A stretch of 36,094 bases of DNA from NCBI GenBank assembly GCA_013205405.1, contig JABMMZ010000109.1:1-36094 (forward strand). The letters are read 5' to 3'. Numbering within the stretch: the stretch's first letter is position 1; each line of letters starts with the position of its first letter. The notes beneath the pieces were generated by a model, which saw only the letters and a program-made list of their open reading frames with translations, had not been told where the DNA came from and made no database searches. This DNA is from Bacteroidota bacterium (GTDB lineage Bacteria; Bacteroidota; Bacteroidia; NS11-12g; UBA955). A program made the translations under genes and the position numbers. Positions 14,563 to 23,958 of this stretch are shown here, in pieces.

Positions 14563-17265
14563 TTATTTTTCATAATCACTATCCTCATCGCTATTGTCTT
14601 CTGCGTCATCTTCCGAATCTTCCGCTTCATCATCGCTATCTTCAGTATCATCATCTGCAGTGTCAGAATCACTATCTTCAATTACAGGATTTTCAATAAT
14701 AATTGGATTACCGTCTTCATCTATAGTAGGCGCAACAGCAATTGGATTTCCATTTTCATCATACAGCTCTTCATCTTCTTCTACTGGTGTTACAGCCAAT
14801 GAAGCAATAGCATCGTTATTTTTAATGTTAATTAATTTAACACCTTGCGTTGCTCTACCCATGGTTCTTAAGCTATCAACACGCATTCTAATGGTTAAAC
14901 CGGATTTATTTATAATCATTAATCCATCTTCGTCATTAACATTATTAATAGAAATTAAATTGCCTGTTTTTTCAGTAATTTTTAAGGTTTTAACACCTTT
15001 TCCTCCCCTTCCAGTTACTCTGTATTCATCCTCTCCTGTTTCTGGATCAACCAAGAACGAGCGTTTGCCATATCCTTTTTCTGATACCACTAAAACGGTT
15101 GCTGTTGCCAATTGGTCTTTATCAATGGCCAACATTCCTATTACTACATCATTTTCGTTTTCAAGCGTTACTCCTTTTACACCACTGGCGTTTCTTCCCA
15201 TTGGGCGTACTAGTTTTTCATTAAAACGAATGGCTTTACCAGATTTTTTAGCCATAATAATTTCACAATTACCATTGGTTAAACGTGCTTCTAATAGTTC
15301 ATCGCCTTCTCTTACTGTAATTGCATTGATACCATTTGAACGTGGACGGCTATAGGCTTCTAAAGTTGTTTTTTTAATAATACCTTTTTTAGTGCATAAT
15401 ATAATATTGTGTGTATTTAAGTAATCAGGGTCTTTAAGGTTTACAATATTTAGGTAAGCTTTTATTTTATCATCTGGCGGTATAGCTATCAAGTTTTGTA
15501 TTGCTCTTCCTTTGGTAGTTTTGCTTCCTTCTGGTATTTCGTATACTTTCATCCAGAAGCAACGTCCTTGCTCGGTAAAGAACAACATATAATTGTGGGT
15601 ATTGGCCACAAATAAATGTTCTACAAAATCTTCGTCTCTATGCGATACACCTTTGTTTCCTCTACCACCTCTGTTTTGTTCTTTGTATTCGTTTAAGCTA
15701 GTGCGTTTAATATACCCCATGTGCGAAATTGTAAGTACTACACTTTCATTTGGAATCATATCTTCTATGTCTATTTCGCCTGCACTATGCTCTATTAAAG
15801 TTTTTCTATCATCGCCATATTTCTCTCTCATTTCAAGCAATTCATCTTTGATGATTTGAAATCTCATAGCTTCATCATTCAATATAGATTCTAAATAAGC
15901 AATCACTTTCATTAATTCGTCAAACTCATCTTTTATCTTTTGACGTTCTAAACCAGTTAAACGCTGCAATCTTAAATCTAAAATTGCTTTAGCTTGAATT
16001 TCTGTTAAGCCAAATTTGCTAATTAAACCTTCTTTAGCTTCTTCACCATTTTTAGAACTTCTAATTAATGCGATTACTTCATCTAGGTGATCAAGGGCTA
16101 TTAATAAACCTTCTAAAATATGTGCACGTTTTTTAGCTTCTTCTAAATCATATTTTGTTCTGCGAACTACTACTTCGTGGCGATGCGCAACAAAATGCTT
16201 TATCATATCTTTCAGATTCAGCATTTCTGGTTTGCCATTCACCAAGGCAATATTATTTACAGAGAAAGACGATTGTAAAGAAGTGTATTTATACAATTGA
16301 TTAAGTACCACATTAGCTATAGCATCTTTTCTTAATTCAAAAACTATACGCATTCCTTGGCGACCACTTTCGTCTCTTATAGCAACTATACCGTCTATAA
16401 CCTTTTCTTGCACCAAATCTACCGCACGGGTAATAATTTGATTTGGCATTACTTGGTAAGGTACTTCTGTTACAATTATCAATTCTTTACCATTGCCAAA
16501 AGGTTCAATTTCAGTTTTACCACGCATTAATATGCGGCCTCTGCCAGTTTCAAAGGCATTTTTTATACCATCCACCCCATAAATAATAGCACCTGTAGGA
16601 AAATCAGGTCCTTTAATATGAGTCATTAATTCAGAAATTTCAATATCTTTGTTGTCAACATAAGCTACTGTGGCATCTATGGCTTCGCGCAAATTATGTG
16701 GCGCCATATTTGTAGCCATACCTACTGCAATTCCTGAAGCACCATTTACCAATAAGTTTGGTATTTTAGAAGGAAGAACAGTTGGTTCTTTTAAAGAATC
16801 ATCAAAATTTGGTCTAAAATCTACAGTGTCTTTCTCTAAGTCATTCAGCATTTCTTCAGCTATTTTCCTCAATCTAGCTTCCGTATAACGCATGGCTGCA
16901 GGCGAATCGCCATCTATAGAACCGAAGTTACCTTGTCCATCTACAAAAGCGTATCTTAAACTCCAATCTTGCGCCATACGTACCATTGTATCATAAACCG
17001 AACTATCTCCATGAGGATGATACTTGCCCATAACCTCTCCTACAATACGCGCACTCTTTTTATAAGGTCGGTTGGGCGCTAATCCCAATTCTGTCATTCC
17101 AAATAACACCCTACGATGCACTGGTTTTAAACCATCTCTAACATCAGGTAAAGCTCTACTTACAATTACTGACATCGAGTAATCGATGTAAGCTGATTTC
17201 ATTTCTTCCTCAATATTTATCGTAATAATACGTTCAATACTTTTTTCTTCTAAGTTCTCGTCCAT
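14563..17265 (-). CDS. gyrA: DNA gyrase subunit A
   Basis: Breakage-reunion subunit of DNA gyrase, 900 aa. The N-terminal winged-helix/tower domain has [12 protein letters not shown], the catalytic Tyr127 in AAMRYTE (E. coli Tyr122) and the quinolone region [12 protein letters not shown], with Ser88 and Asp92 at the positions of E. coli Ser83 and Asp87, i.e. the drug-sensitive residues. The C-terminal beta-pinwheel starts with a GyrA box (QNRGGRG), which supports gyrase rather than ParC. The last about 45 residues are an extreme Asp/Glu/Ser tail. The Ser-rich plus-strand ORFs in the track are its shadows. Upstream, TACTTTG (17290-17296) is close to the minus-7 consensus but one base short. 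Confidence 0.96.
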   Translation of the reverse strand: MDENLEEKSIERIITINIEEEMKSAYIDYSMSVIVSRALPDVRDGLKPVHRRVLFGMTELGLAPNRPYKKSARIVGEVMGKYHPHGDSSVYDTMVRMAQDWSLRYAFVDGQGNFGSIDGDSPAAMRYTEARLRKIAEEMLNDLEKDTVDFRPNFDDSLKEPTVLPSKIPNLLVNGASGIAVGMATNMAPHNLREAIDATVAYVDNKDIEISELMTHIKGPDFPTGAIIYGVDGIKNAFETGRGRILMRGKTEIEPFGNGKELIIVTEVPYQVMPNQIITRAVDLVQEKVIDGIVAIRDESGRQGMRIVFELRKDAIANVVLNQLYKYTSLQSSFSVNNIALVNGKPEMLNLKDMIKHFVAHRHEVVVRRTKYDLEEAKKRAHILEGLLIALDHLDEVIALIRSSKNGEEAKEGLISKFGLTEIQAKAILDLRLQRLTGLERQKIKDEFDELMKVIAYLESILNDEAMRFQIIKDELLEMREKYGDDRKTLIEHSAGEIDIEDMIPNESVVLTISHMGYIKRTSLNEYKEQNRGGRGNKGVSHRDEDFVEHLFVANTHNYMLFFTEQGRCFWMKVYEIPEGSKTTKGRAIQNLIAIPPDDKIKAYLNIVNLKDPDYLNTHNIILCTKKGIIKKTTLEAYSRPRSNGINAITVREGDELLEARLTNGNCEIIMAKKSGKAIRFNEKLVRPMGRNASGVKGVTLENENDVVIGMLAIDKDQLATATVLVVSEKGYGKRSFLVDPETGEDEYRVTGRGGKGVKTLKITEKTGNLISINNVNDEDGLMIINKSGLTIRMRVDSLRTMGRATQGVKLINIKNNDAIASLAVTPVEEDEELYDENGNPIAVAPTIDEDGNPIIIENPVIEDSDSDTADDDTEDSDDEAEDSEDDAEDNSDEDSDYEK

Positions 17266-17425
17266 TTATATTTATTTGCTATAAGCCTGCAAAGTACAAT
17301 AAAATAATGGATAATAAAAGGTTCTATTCAACAATCTTTTAACATAATTAACAAGCGAAATTATTGAATTAATGAATGGTTTAATTGTTGATATTTTATG
17401 TAAAATAATAAACATGATTTTACAT

Positions 17426-17464
17426 AAAAAACGCCTTGCAACAATTTACAAGGCGGTTTTTTTT
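17426..17464. terminator. Terminator downstream of M16 peptidase gene
   Basis: CGCCTTG (17432-17438) pairs with CAAGGCG (17449-17455) around a 10-nt loop, with A6 on one side and T8 on the other. On the minus strand it lies 15 nt after the M16 stop and is followed by a U-run, so it ends that transcript. It could also act in the plus direction. Confidence 0.8.
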
Positions 17465-17478
17465 AAGTAAAATTTAGG

Positions 17479-20466
17479 CTAGTCTATTTCTAGAACTTCT
17501 ACTTTACCTAAACCAAGTTTATTTAGCCCATCAATAACTTTTAAATCATCGCCCACTACCATAATCAGTAATGTATCCACATTAAAGTATTTTTTTATTA
17601 ACGTATTCACTTCTTCTTTGGTAATATTTTTTACTATTTCTGCACGTTTGTCGTTAAAGTTTTTATCTATATTTAAGGTAATTATAGTGCTCAAAAAGCC
17701 TAATTTATCTCCTGGACTTTCATATTTCAAAGCATCAGAACCAATTAAAGAGCGCTTGGTAAATGCTAATTCTTCGTCTGTAATACCTAGTTCTATGTAT
17801 TTTTTAAGTTCAATTAATATTTCACTGATAGCACTATCTGTTGAAAGAGTTTTAAAACCACCGCTAATAGTAAATACACTTGGATTATTATATCCATTTG
17901 ATCTAAAACCAGAATTTACGCCATATGTCCATCCTTTGTCTTCACGTAATTTTAAGTTTAATCTAGAGTTAAAATTACCACCAAATGCATAGTTAGCTAT
18001 TGTTGCTTTAAAAAAATCATCATATACATCATATGCCATACTTCTATATCCAATTGCGATATTTGATTGTTTTGCGTAATCTTGATTTACTAAATATATT
18101 TTAGTTTTTTGAGCTTCAGGAAATACTGTAAACACAGGTAATGTCAAATTTTTATTTGGCAATTTATTTAAGAATGCTAAATTTTCTTTCGCAGTTGCTT
18201 CACTTACCTCACCAACAATAACAACATTCGTTAAATTAGAAGTTATGAAATTAGTATAAAAATATTTTAAATCCTGCATAGTAATGCTTTTAAAAGCTTT
18301 GTAATCAGATGCCGCATTTACTCCTATTGGATTTTCAGAACCCAATAGCATAGATTTAAACTTTTTACTACCAAAGCTAGTTGGTGTTCTATTGCTCTGC
18401 GCTATTCCTTGTAGGGTAGATTTTTTATCCTTCTTAAATGCTTTTTCATCAAATGAAGGATTCATTAACATATCTTCTAAAATGGCCATTGTTTCTTTCA
18501 TTTTATCTGCATAAAATGTAGCAAAACAATTTATTAAATTGCCTCCACCGTTAAATGAAACACTGCTGCCTAAATCTGCTAATTTTCTATCTAATTCTTC
18601 TACTTTAACACTTTTTGTGCCTTCATTCATTAGACCTGCAAGAAATGCAGCAGTTCCATTTTTTATTTTTCCAGTTTCAAATAAATGTCCTCCCCTAAAA
18701 TCTATCATTAAAGTTGTACGAGGGGTTTCTTTGTTGGAAGTACCAATAATTTTTACGCCATTTTCTAAATTTATATTGTACATAGCTGGAGCAACCGCTG
18801 GCTTAGAAGCAGCAATTGTAGGATGTATTTTTCTATCAAAGCCATCAATTTCCAATGGGGCTTTATAGAAAGTATTTTTATATTTAAAATTATCTATTTT
18901 TTCTGAAAGATAAGGATTTATACTTTTATAAGGTTCAATCTTAGCAGTATAGTCTTCTACATATTTACGATCTGGAGCAATTGTAACTGATACAAAATTT
19001 TTATCCTTTAAATATTTTTTAAACACCCGCATAACGTCTTGTTTAGTTACTTTTTGATATCTATCAATATCATTTTGTAAGTTAAAATCTCTTCCTGGTA
19101 ATAAATATTCATATATTGACAATACGGTAGACTTGCTAGCTACTGTTTCTAGTATACCATAATAAGAAGTCACAAAACCTTTTTTTACTCTTTCTAAATC
19201 ACCATCAGTTATACCTTCTTTTTCAAATAAAGAAAATACTTCTTTCAGTGTATCTCTAATATCTCTTTCCGTTAATCCTCCAAATTTTGTTGGATAAGTT
19301 ACAATTCCAAAATTAAATTCGCCTGCTATTTCTGCTGAGGAGTTAAAGCATTGAGCTTGTAAGTTAAATTCATTCTCAATAAATTTTCTGTACATTAATG
19401 AACTTCTAGAACCGCTTAATAATTGTCCTAGAATATCTAAAGCTGGCTCATCAGCATGGAATGAAGGAACAGATGGATATGTGATGCTTGTATAAGGAAC
19501 ATCTACTTTTGCTTCAAAGCTTCTAATTTTAGATTCTGTTAAATTGGCAGGTTTTTTCTCTAATGGTGGAACTTCAGCACCTCTATTAATAGCATTAAAA
19601 TATCTTTCAACCATTTTAATGGCTTCTTCTGTATTAACATCTCCACTTATTACTAAAGTAGCATTGTTGGGTCCATAAAAGCGTTTGAAAAAAATCTCTA
19701 AATCTTCTGATTTTGCTGAATCTAGGTCATCTATATAACCTATGGTTTGCCAACTATATGGGTGTCCATAAGGATAAAGTGTCTCGTCTTGTACTTCTGG
19801 CAACATACCAAAGCCATCAGCATAACGTTCGTCTTTTTCGTTTTTTACTGTGCTACGCTGTACTTCAAATTTTTTAGTAGTGTAAGCAGGCAATAAAAAA
19901 CCCATTCTATCTGCTTCTAACCACAAAGCTGTTTCTAGCATATTGCTTGGCATAGTTTCAAAATAGTTTGTTCTATCTCTATTGGTAGTTCCATTCATTT
20001 GGCCTCCACTCTCTTGTACTATTTTAAAATGCTCTTCATCATTTACATTTACTGAGCCTTGAAACATCATGTGCTCAAAGAAATGCGCAAATCCTGTACG
20101 TTTTACTGTTTCTCTGTTTGAACCAACGTGATAAGTAACTTCAACATGCACAATAGGATCACTATGATCTTCGTTAATTAAAACTGTAAGACCGTTATGC
20201 AATTTGTACTTAGTATAAGGAATTATCAATTTTCCTGGCTCTGCTTCTACTTTTTTTACCAAAACAGCTGATTTTGGATTAAAAGTTGCAGTAGTAGCGA
20301 TAGTAGTAGTAACTGGAAATGCGGGTACCACAGCCGGATTGGGTTTTACAGCACTTGGAGCTGGCGCTAATGTTTTTGGTTTAGGCTTAGGTTTAACACC
20401 TTGAGCATTTAGTGCTGTAAAAGACAAACTTGCCAATACCACAGAAAGTAATAAGAGTTTTTTCAT
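17479..20466 (-). CDS. M16 family zinc metallopeptidase, two-domain
   Basis: Secreted pitrilysin/insulinase-type peptidase, 995 aa, with a signal peptide (residues 1-21, ending LNAQ) and a Pro/Lys/Ala-rich linker (residues 22-60). The first M16 half carries the zinc motif HFFEH (His128, Glu131, His132) with the downstream Glu in VKNEKDER. The second half (from about residue 560, LENGVKIIG) has the M16 fold but no HxxEH and is probably structural, the usual active/inactive pair within one chain. The likely location is periplasm or outer membrane. It is monocistronic: a terminator follows and the divergent T9SS gene lies 119 bp upstream. Confidence 0.92.
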   Translation of the reverse strand: MKKLLLLSVVLASLSFTALNAQGVKPKPKPKTLAPAPSAVKPNPAVVPAFPVTTTIATTATFNPKSAVLVKKVEAEPGKLIIPYTKYKLHNGLTVLINEDHSDPIVHVEVTYHVGSNRETVKRTGFAHFFEHMMFQGSVNVNDEEHFKIVQESGGQMNGTTNRDRTNYFETMPSNMLETALWLEADRMGFLLPAYTTKKFEVQRSTVKNEKDERYADGFGMLPEVQDETLYPYGHPYSWQTIGYIDDLDSAKSEDLEIFFKRFYGPNNATLVISGDVNTEEAIKMVERYFNAINRGAEVPPLEKKPANLTESKIRSFEAKVDVPYTSITYPSVPSFHADEPALDILGQLLSGSRSSLMYRKFIENEFNLQAQCFNSSAEIAGEFNFGIVTYPTKFGGLTERDIRDTLKEVFSLFEKEGITDGDLERVKKGFVTSYYGILETVASKSTVLSIYEYLLPGRDFNLQNDIDRYQKVTKQDVMRVFKKYLKDKNFVSVTIAPDRKYVEDYTAKIEPYKSINPYLSEKIDNFKYKNTFYKAPLEIDGFDRKIHPTIAASKPAVAPAMYNINLENGVKIIGTSNKETPRTTLMIDFRGGHLFETGKIKNGTAAFLAGLMNEGTKSVKVEELDRKLADLGSSVSFNGGGNLINCFATFYADKMKETMAILEDMLMNPSFDEKAFKKDKKSTLQGIAQSNRTPTSFGSKKFKSMLLGSENPIGVNAASDYKAFKSITMQDLKYFYTNFITSNLTNVVIVGEVSEATAKENLAFLNKLPNKNLTLPVFTVFPEAQKTKIYLVNQDYAKQSNIAIGYRSMAYDVYDDFFKATIANYAFGGNFNSRLNLKLREDKGWTYGVNSGFRSNGYNNPSVFTISGGFKTLSTDSAISEILIELKKYIELGITDEELAFTKRSLIGSDALKYESPGDKLGFLSTIITLNIDKNFNDKRAEIVKNITKEEVNTLIKKYFNVDTLLIMVVGDDLKVIDGLNKLGLGKVEVLEID

Positions 20467-20570
20467 TCTTTATATTATTTAAAAATTATTCAAAAAAAGG
20501 TCAAATAGAAATTATTGGCACAATTTTATCGTCAAAAATAAGAGATTGTTAGATTAAATAAGAAGTAATT

Positions 20571-20578
20571 TATATTTG
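20571..20578 (+). promoter_or_regulatory. Minus-7 promoter box of T9SS cargo gene
   Basis: TATATTTG matches TAnnTTTG and ends 7 nt before the ATG at 20586. Confidence 0.6.
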
Positions 20579-20585
20579 CATATTG

Positions 20586-22706
20586 ATGTTTCCCCAATTA
20601 AATAGTTTTAAATATTTCGCTACTCTTTTACTATTATTGAGTTTGATGCCTGTTCGTAGTCAAAATCAAACGAATAATTTCGGTAAAGAATTTCGTTTTA
20701 TGTTGCTAGAAAATTACGCTGCACCCGATAAAGTGTCCTTTGCTGTAAGTTTTGAAGTAGTGCCAGCCACTATAAAATTGAGTATTTATACTACAGGTTT
20801 AAATTTTATTAATCAAACAGTTTATGCGCAGGATACTATTTTTAATATAACACTCAATGCTTTTACAATGGTAGACAAAGCAGAGGAAACCGTTAGAAAT
20901 ATAAGCTTATTAGCTACCAGCAATCAAAATTTTAGTTTGTATGCTATGAATCATACCTTTGCAAGTACCGAAATTGCAAGTATAATTCCAACCGAAAGAA
21001 TCCCTTACAATCCAATTTATTATGTCAATACATATAGAGGCGATAGAAATAATGGAAGTTTAATTGGTGTTTTAGCTATTGATGATAATTGTAGAATTAA
21101 TATTTTACCAACTGCAGAAAGTGATTTTAGAAACAGATTGGCTAATGTACAATATGCTATTAATCTTAGAAAAGGGCAAATGTATATGATTAAAGCTGTG
21201 GATACGCAATCTTTTGCGGGTACAAAAATTTGGAATTCAAATGGTTGTAAACGTTTTGCTGTTTTTGAAGGTTCTCGTTCTTCTTTTGTTAATTATAATA
21301 ATGGAACTTGCCAGGGGAATGATCATTTATACAATCAATGTAGACCATTGCAATATCTTGGAAAAAGTTTTACAACCCTCCCTTTTCAAAATTTAAATGG
21401 CGGATATTTGTATCAAGTAGTTTTTACAGAAAACAATACAGAACTTTTTATTGATGGTATTTCTCAAGGTTTTTATAATGCTAGAGATGTGAAACTTTTT
21501 AATAACACAAACAATACAAGTGTTTGTTTGGATGCTGATAAGCCAATTTCTGTAATTCAATTAATGAAAAGTGCCAACTGTAATGGGAACATTATTGGTA
21601 ATCCAAGCATGATGACGGTTTTGCCAGATAAACAGCTATGTCAAAAAGTACAATTTAGTTTACCTACTACTTTAAATTTAAGTACATCGTCTGTTATTGC
21701 TACCGAATTTTATCTTGGAATAGTTTGCCCAAAAGGAACTTTATATAGCTTACAATTAAATGGTTTAAAAATAGATACCTCAAAGTTTAATTACTTATGC
21801 GAAAATGCTATTGGTAATATAAAACTAAATGCATCTTTAGCCTACAAATTAACATCCTCAAAAGGTTTTTTAGCCTACATGTATGCGAGTGGCAAGGACG
21901 AAAGTTATGCTACAGAAATAGGCGGTGGTTTTGAAAGTAAGTCAACGGAATTAATAGTCATGCCTAATATTACAAGCACTTGTGATACAGGTTATCAATT
22001 TCAGTTTAAAGTAAAATCTGATTCTGCGGCCTCTTTCAATTGGCATTTTGGAGACGGTACCACTAATACTGGAGATAGTGTTTCGAAGTCTTATTTTAAA
22101 ATAGGAAATTTTAAACTTAAAGTAATTGCCAATTATAATGGAAATGTGGGCTGTAAAACCGATACTTTTTATAAAGATATTAATGTTTATAGTAGACCTT
22201 ATTTAAAATTAGGAAAGGATACAACGCTATGCAATGGGGATATTTTTGTATTAAAACCATTAACAAAACCAAAAGTAAGTTTTAAGTGGAAGGATGGTTC
22301 AATTTCAAATACATTTGCTTCCGGAAAATCTGAAATTGTAAGTTTAACATTAAAAGATACAAACAATTGTGAATTTACGGATACTATTCAATTAACTTTT
22401 ATAAACTGTGACACTAATAATCTTAAACTACCAAATGTATTTACACCTGGTATTCAAGACGATAAAAATGATGAATTTGAGGCGGAGTTTACAGGATTTA
22501 CAAAAATAACAGGTTATATTTACAATCGATGGGGCGTTTTGGTATATACTTTAGATTACCCAAATAAGCCTTTTTGGAATGGATGTGTAAATAATGAAAT
22601 TAGTAATCCTTGTTCAAGTGGCACCTATTATTATATGTATGAATTTACAAATACCAAAACAAGATTTTCAAAGAAAGTAAATGGGATTGTACAATTAATA
22701 AGGTAA
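20586..22706 (+). CDS. T9SS type B cargo: IgGFc-like, PKD, CHU_C domains
   Basis: Large secreted protein, 706 aa from ATG 20586 (the track's TTG at 20583 is one codon upstream). A signal peptide covers about residues 1-25 (LLLLLSLMPVRSQ). Residues about 30-350 resemble the IgGFc-binding-type N-terminal module (GKEFRFMLLENY at its start). A PKD domain is clear at about 470-545 (FNWHFGDGTTNTG), then an Ig-like segment (LGKDTTLCNGD). The C-terminus is the gliding-motility-associated CHU_C domain (LPNVFTPG, ITGYIYNRWG, SGTYYYMYEF), a type IX secretion sorting signal of type B. It is therefore likely exported across the outer membrane as a surface or adhesin-like protein. The ligand is unknown. 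Confidence 0.88.
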   Translation: MFPQLNSFKYFATLLLLLSLMPVRSQNQTNNFGKEFRFMLLENYAAPDKVSFAVSFEVVPATIKLSIYTTGLNFINQTVYAQDTIFNITLNAFTMVDKAEETVRNISLLATSNQNFSLYAMNHTFASTEIASIIPTERIPYNPIYYVNTYRGDRNNGSLIGVLAIDDNCRINILPTAESDFRNRLANVQYAINLRKGQMYMIKAVDTQSFAGTKIWNSNGCKRFAVFEGSRSSFVNYNNGTCQGNDHLYNQCRPLQYLGKSFTTLPFQNLNGGYLYQVVFTENNTELFIDGISQGFYNARDVKLFNNTNNTSVCLDADKPISVIQLMKSANCNGNIIGNPSMMTVLPDKQLCQKVQFSLPTTLNLSTSSVIATEFYLGIVCPKGTLYSLQLNGLKIDTSKFNYLCENAIGNIKLNASLAYKLTSSKGFLAYMYASGKDESYATEIGGGFESKSTELIVMPNITSTCDTGYQFQFKVKSDSAASFNWHFGDGTTNTGDSVSKSYFKIGNFKLKVIANYNGNVGCKTDTFYKDINVYSRPYLKLGKDTTLCNGDIFVLKPLTKPKVSFKWKDGSISNTFASGKSEIVSLTLKDTNNCEFTDTIQLTFINCDTNNLKLPNVFTPGIQDDKNDEFEAEFTGFTKITGYIYNRWGVLVYTLDYPNKPFWNGCVNNEISNPCSSGTYYYMYEFTNTKTRFSKKVNGIVQLIR

Positions 22707-22708
22707 TA

Positions 22709-23365
22709 CTATCTTATAATTCTGAAACAAAAACCAAATTCTAAAGCGTAACCCGTAATATTAGTTTTATAACCTTGTCCAAATGTATTTCCTTTTAAAT
22801 CTTTAGGAGAACTATCGGCAGAATATACACTCGCCATTCCCAATACTCCTAATCTTTTCAAAAAGTAATAACGTGCATTTATGCCTGCTCTTATAATTCC
22901 ACCATTGGCAACATATTTATCCTCTTTTTCTTTAAGTGTAACGCCAAAGCTTCCAATTGATGTGTAAAGTGAAACGTCTAAATTTCTTCTAACAAATGCA
23001 TGGTAATTAATATCAAATGTTAATTCTGAAGTTTTGGCTACTAAATTTTTATTTAGAGGTGTTTCACCATTTATATTGTAAAATGTTTTAGGATTGATAT
23101 CAAATAAATCGCTACCACTGCTAAAACCAATACCAAATCTATTGCTAATGCCATATTCAAAAAACAATGGATCTCTAATGCCATCCATATTTACATTTTT
23201 GCATATTTTACCAGTACTTATTTCTGTAGTTGTATAATTAGCATTAGTATTGCCTCCTGATATACTTACTAATAAAGTTCCTTTTTTAAATACATGCTGT
23301 GCATTGACAGAATTAATGAATGTTAAAAACAAACCAAACGTTAAAATTTTAATGCTTTTTGTCAT
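22709..23365 (-). CDS. Outer-membrane beta-barrel-like protein
   Basis: Predicted small outer-membrane barrel, 218 aa. Signal peptide residues 1-22 (INSVNAQ). Alternating hydrophobic/polar strands are evident (TLLVSISGGNTNANYTT, RFGIGFSSGSD, LTFDINYHAFV, ARYYFLKRLGVLGMASVYS), ending in an aromatic strand GFCFRIIR, close to the barrel beta-signal. It converges tail to tail with the T9SS gene with only 2 bp between them. TACATTTA, one mismatch to the minus-7 box, lies about 25 nt upstream. No specific function is recognisable. Confidence 0.7.
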   Translation of the reverse strand: MTKSIKILTFGLFLTFINSVNAQHVFKKGTLLVSISGGNTNANYTTTEISTGKICKNVNMDGIRDPLFFEYGISNRFGIGFSSGSDLFDINPKTFYNINGETPLNKNLVAKTSELTFDINYHAFVRRNLDVSLYTSIGSFGVTLKEKEDKYVANGGIIRAGINARYYFLKRLGVLGMASVYSADSSPKDLKGNTFGQGYKTNITGYALEFGFCFRIIR

Positions 23366-23461
23366 GATTATTATTTTTTAGTTAAATAAATGTAGTTGAT
23401 TTTAATAAAATTGCAATGAAATTATAATTTATTTAAGCCTTTTTTTGTTTTCAGTTTTCTT

Positions 23462-23854
23462 TTAGAAAGTATTTTTTTTTTCCTCATTGCATTTTACATT
23501 TATTTCATTGTTAGAAGTTTTTATACCATCATGACCAATCGTTTGAATCATAATTTTAAGAGTTTTAGATTCATTAAAGGTGACGATATAGTTTATATTA
23601 ATTTCTAACATCTGACTATGAGAATGGTAGTTTTTAGTAAATAACTGAACTGAGTTATCAGCGGAATCTTGAATAATTAATAAAATTTCATGCAATGATT
23701 CATTAGCCTTTACAATTGCTAAAACACTTATTGTATCTCCTTTTTGAAATACTTTATCTATCAATGGTTTTTTAAATAGAACATTTACTTGAGCATGAGT
23801 TACATAAGCCATACTCATCAGTAGAAAAACACATATTTTCTTAATATCTAACAT
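23462..23854 (-). CDS. Small secreted protein, unknown function
   Basis: Exported 130-aa protein with signal peptide residues 1-21 (VTHAQ). The mature part is rich in beta-strand pattern (DTISVLAIVKA, EILLIIQDSA, LEININYIVTF, LKIMIQTIG) and could be a single Ig-like domain, ending in a charged tail. I recognise no family. It is 96 bp upstream of the beta-barrel gene on the same strand. TTAATTTG, one mismatch to the minus-7 box, lies about 25 nt before the start. Confidence 0.6.
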   Translation of the reverse strand: MLDIKKICVFLLMSMAYVTHAQVNVLFKKPLIDKVFQKGDTISVLAIVKANESLHEILLIIQDSADNSVQLFTKNYHSHSQMLEININYIVTFNESKTLKIMIQTIGHDGIKTSNNEINVKCNEEKKNTF

Positions 23855-23958
23855 AATAATTTTATTTTTAATGCAAATTAAACAGAATTCATTAAATAAA
23901 CAGTAATATTTAATATTATTTTAGAAATTAATATTACTTTAGCCATGTTTTTTTTACA

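Noticed and set aside
14594-15355. 253-aa Ser-rich plus-strand ORF
   Set aside because: It lies antisense to gyrA and its serine runs mirror the acidic-tail codons; no start signal or family.
18539-18868. 109-aa plus-strand ORF
   Set aside because: It is antisense to the M16 peptidase gene, a shadow of its codon use.
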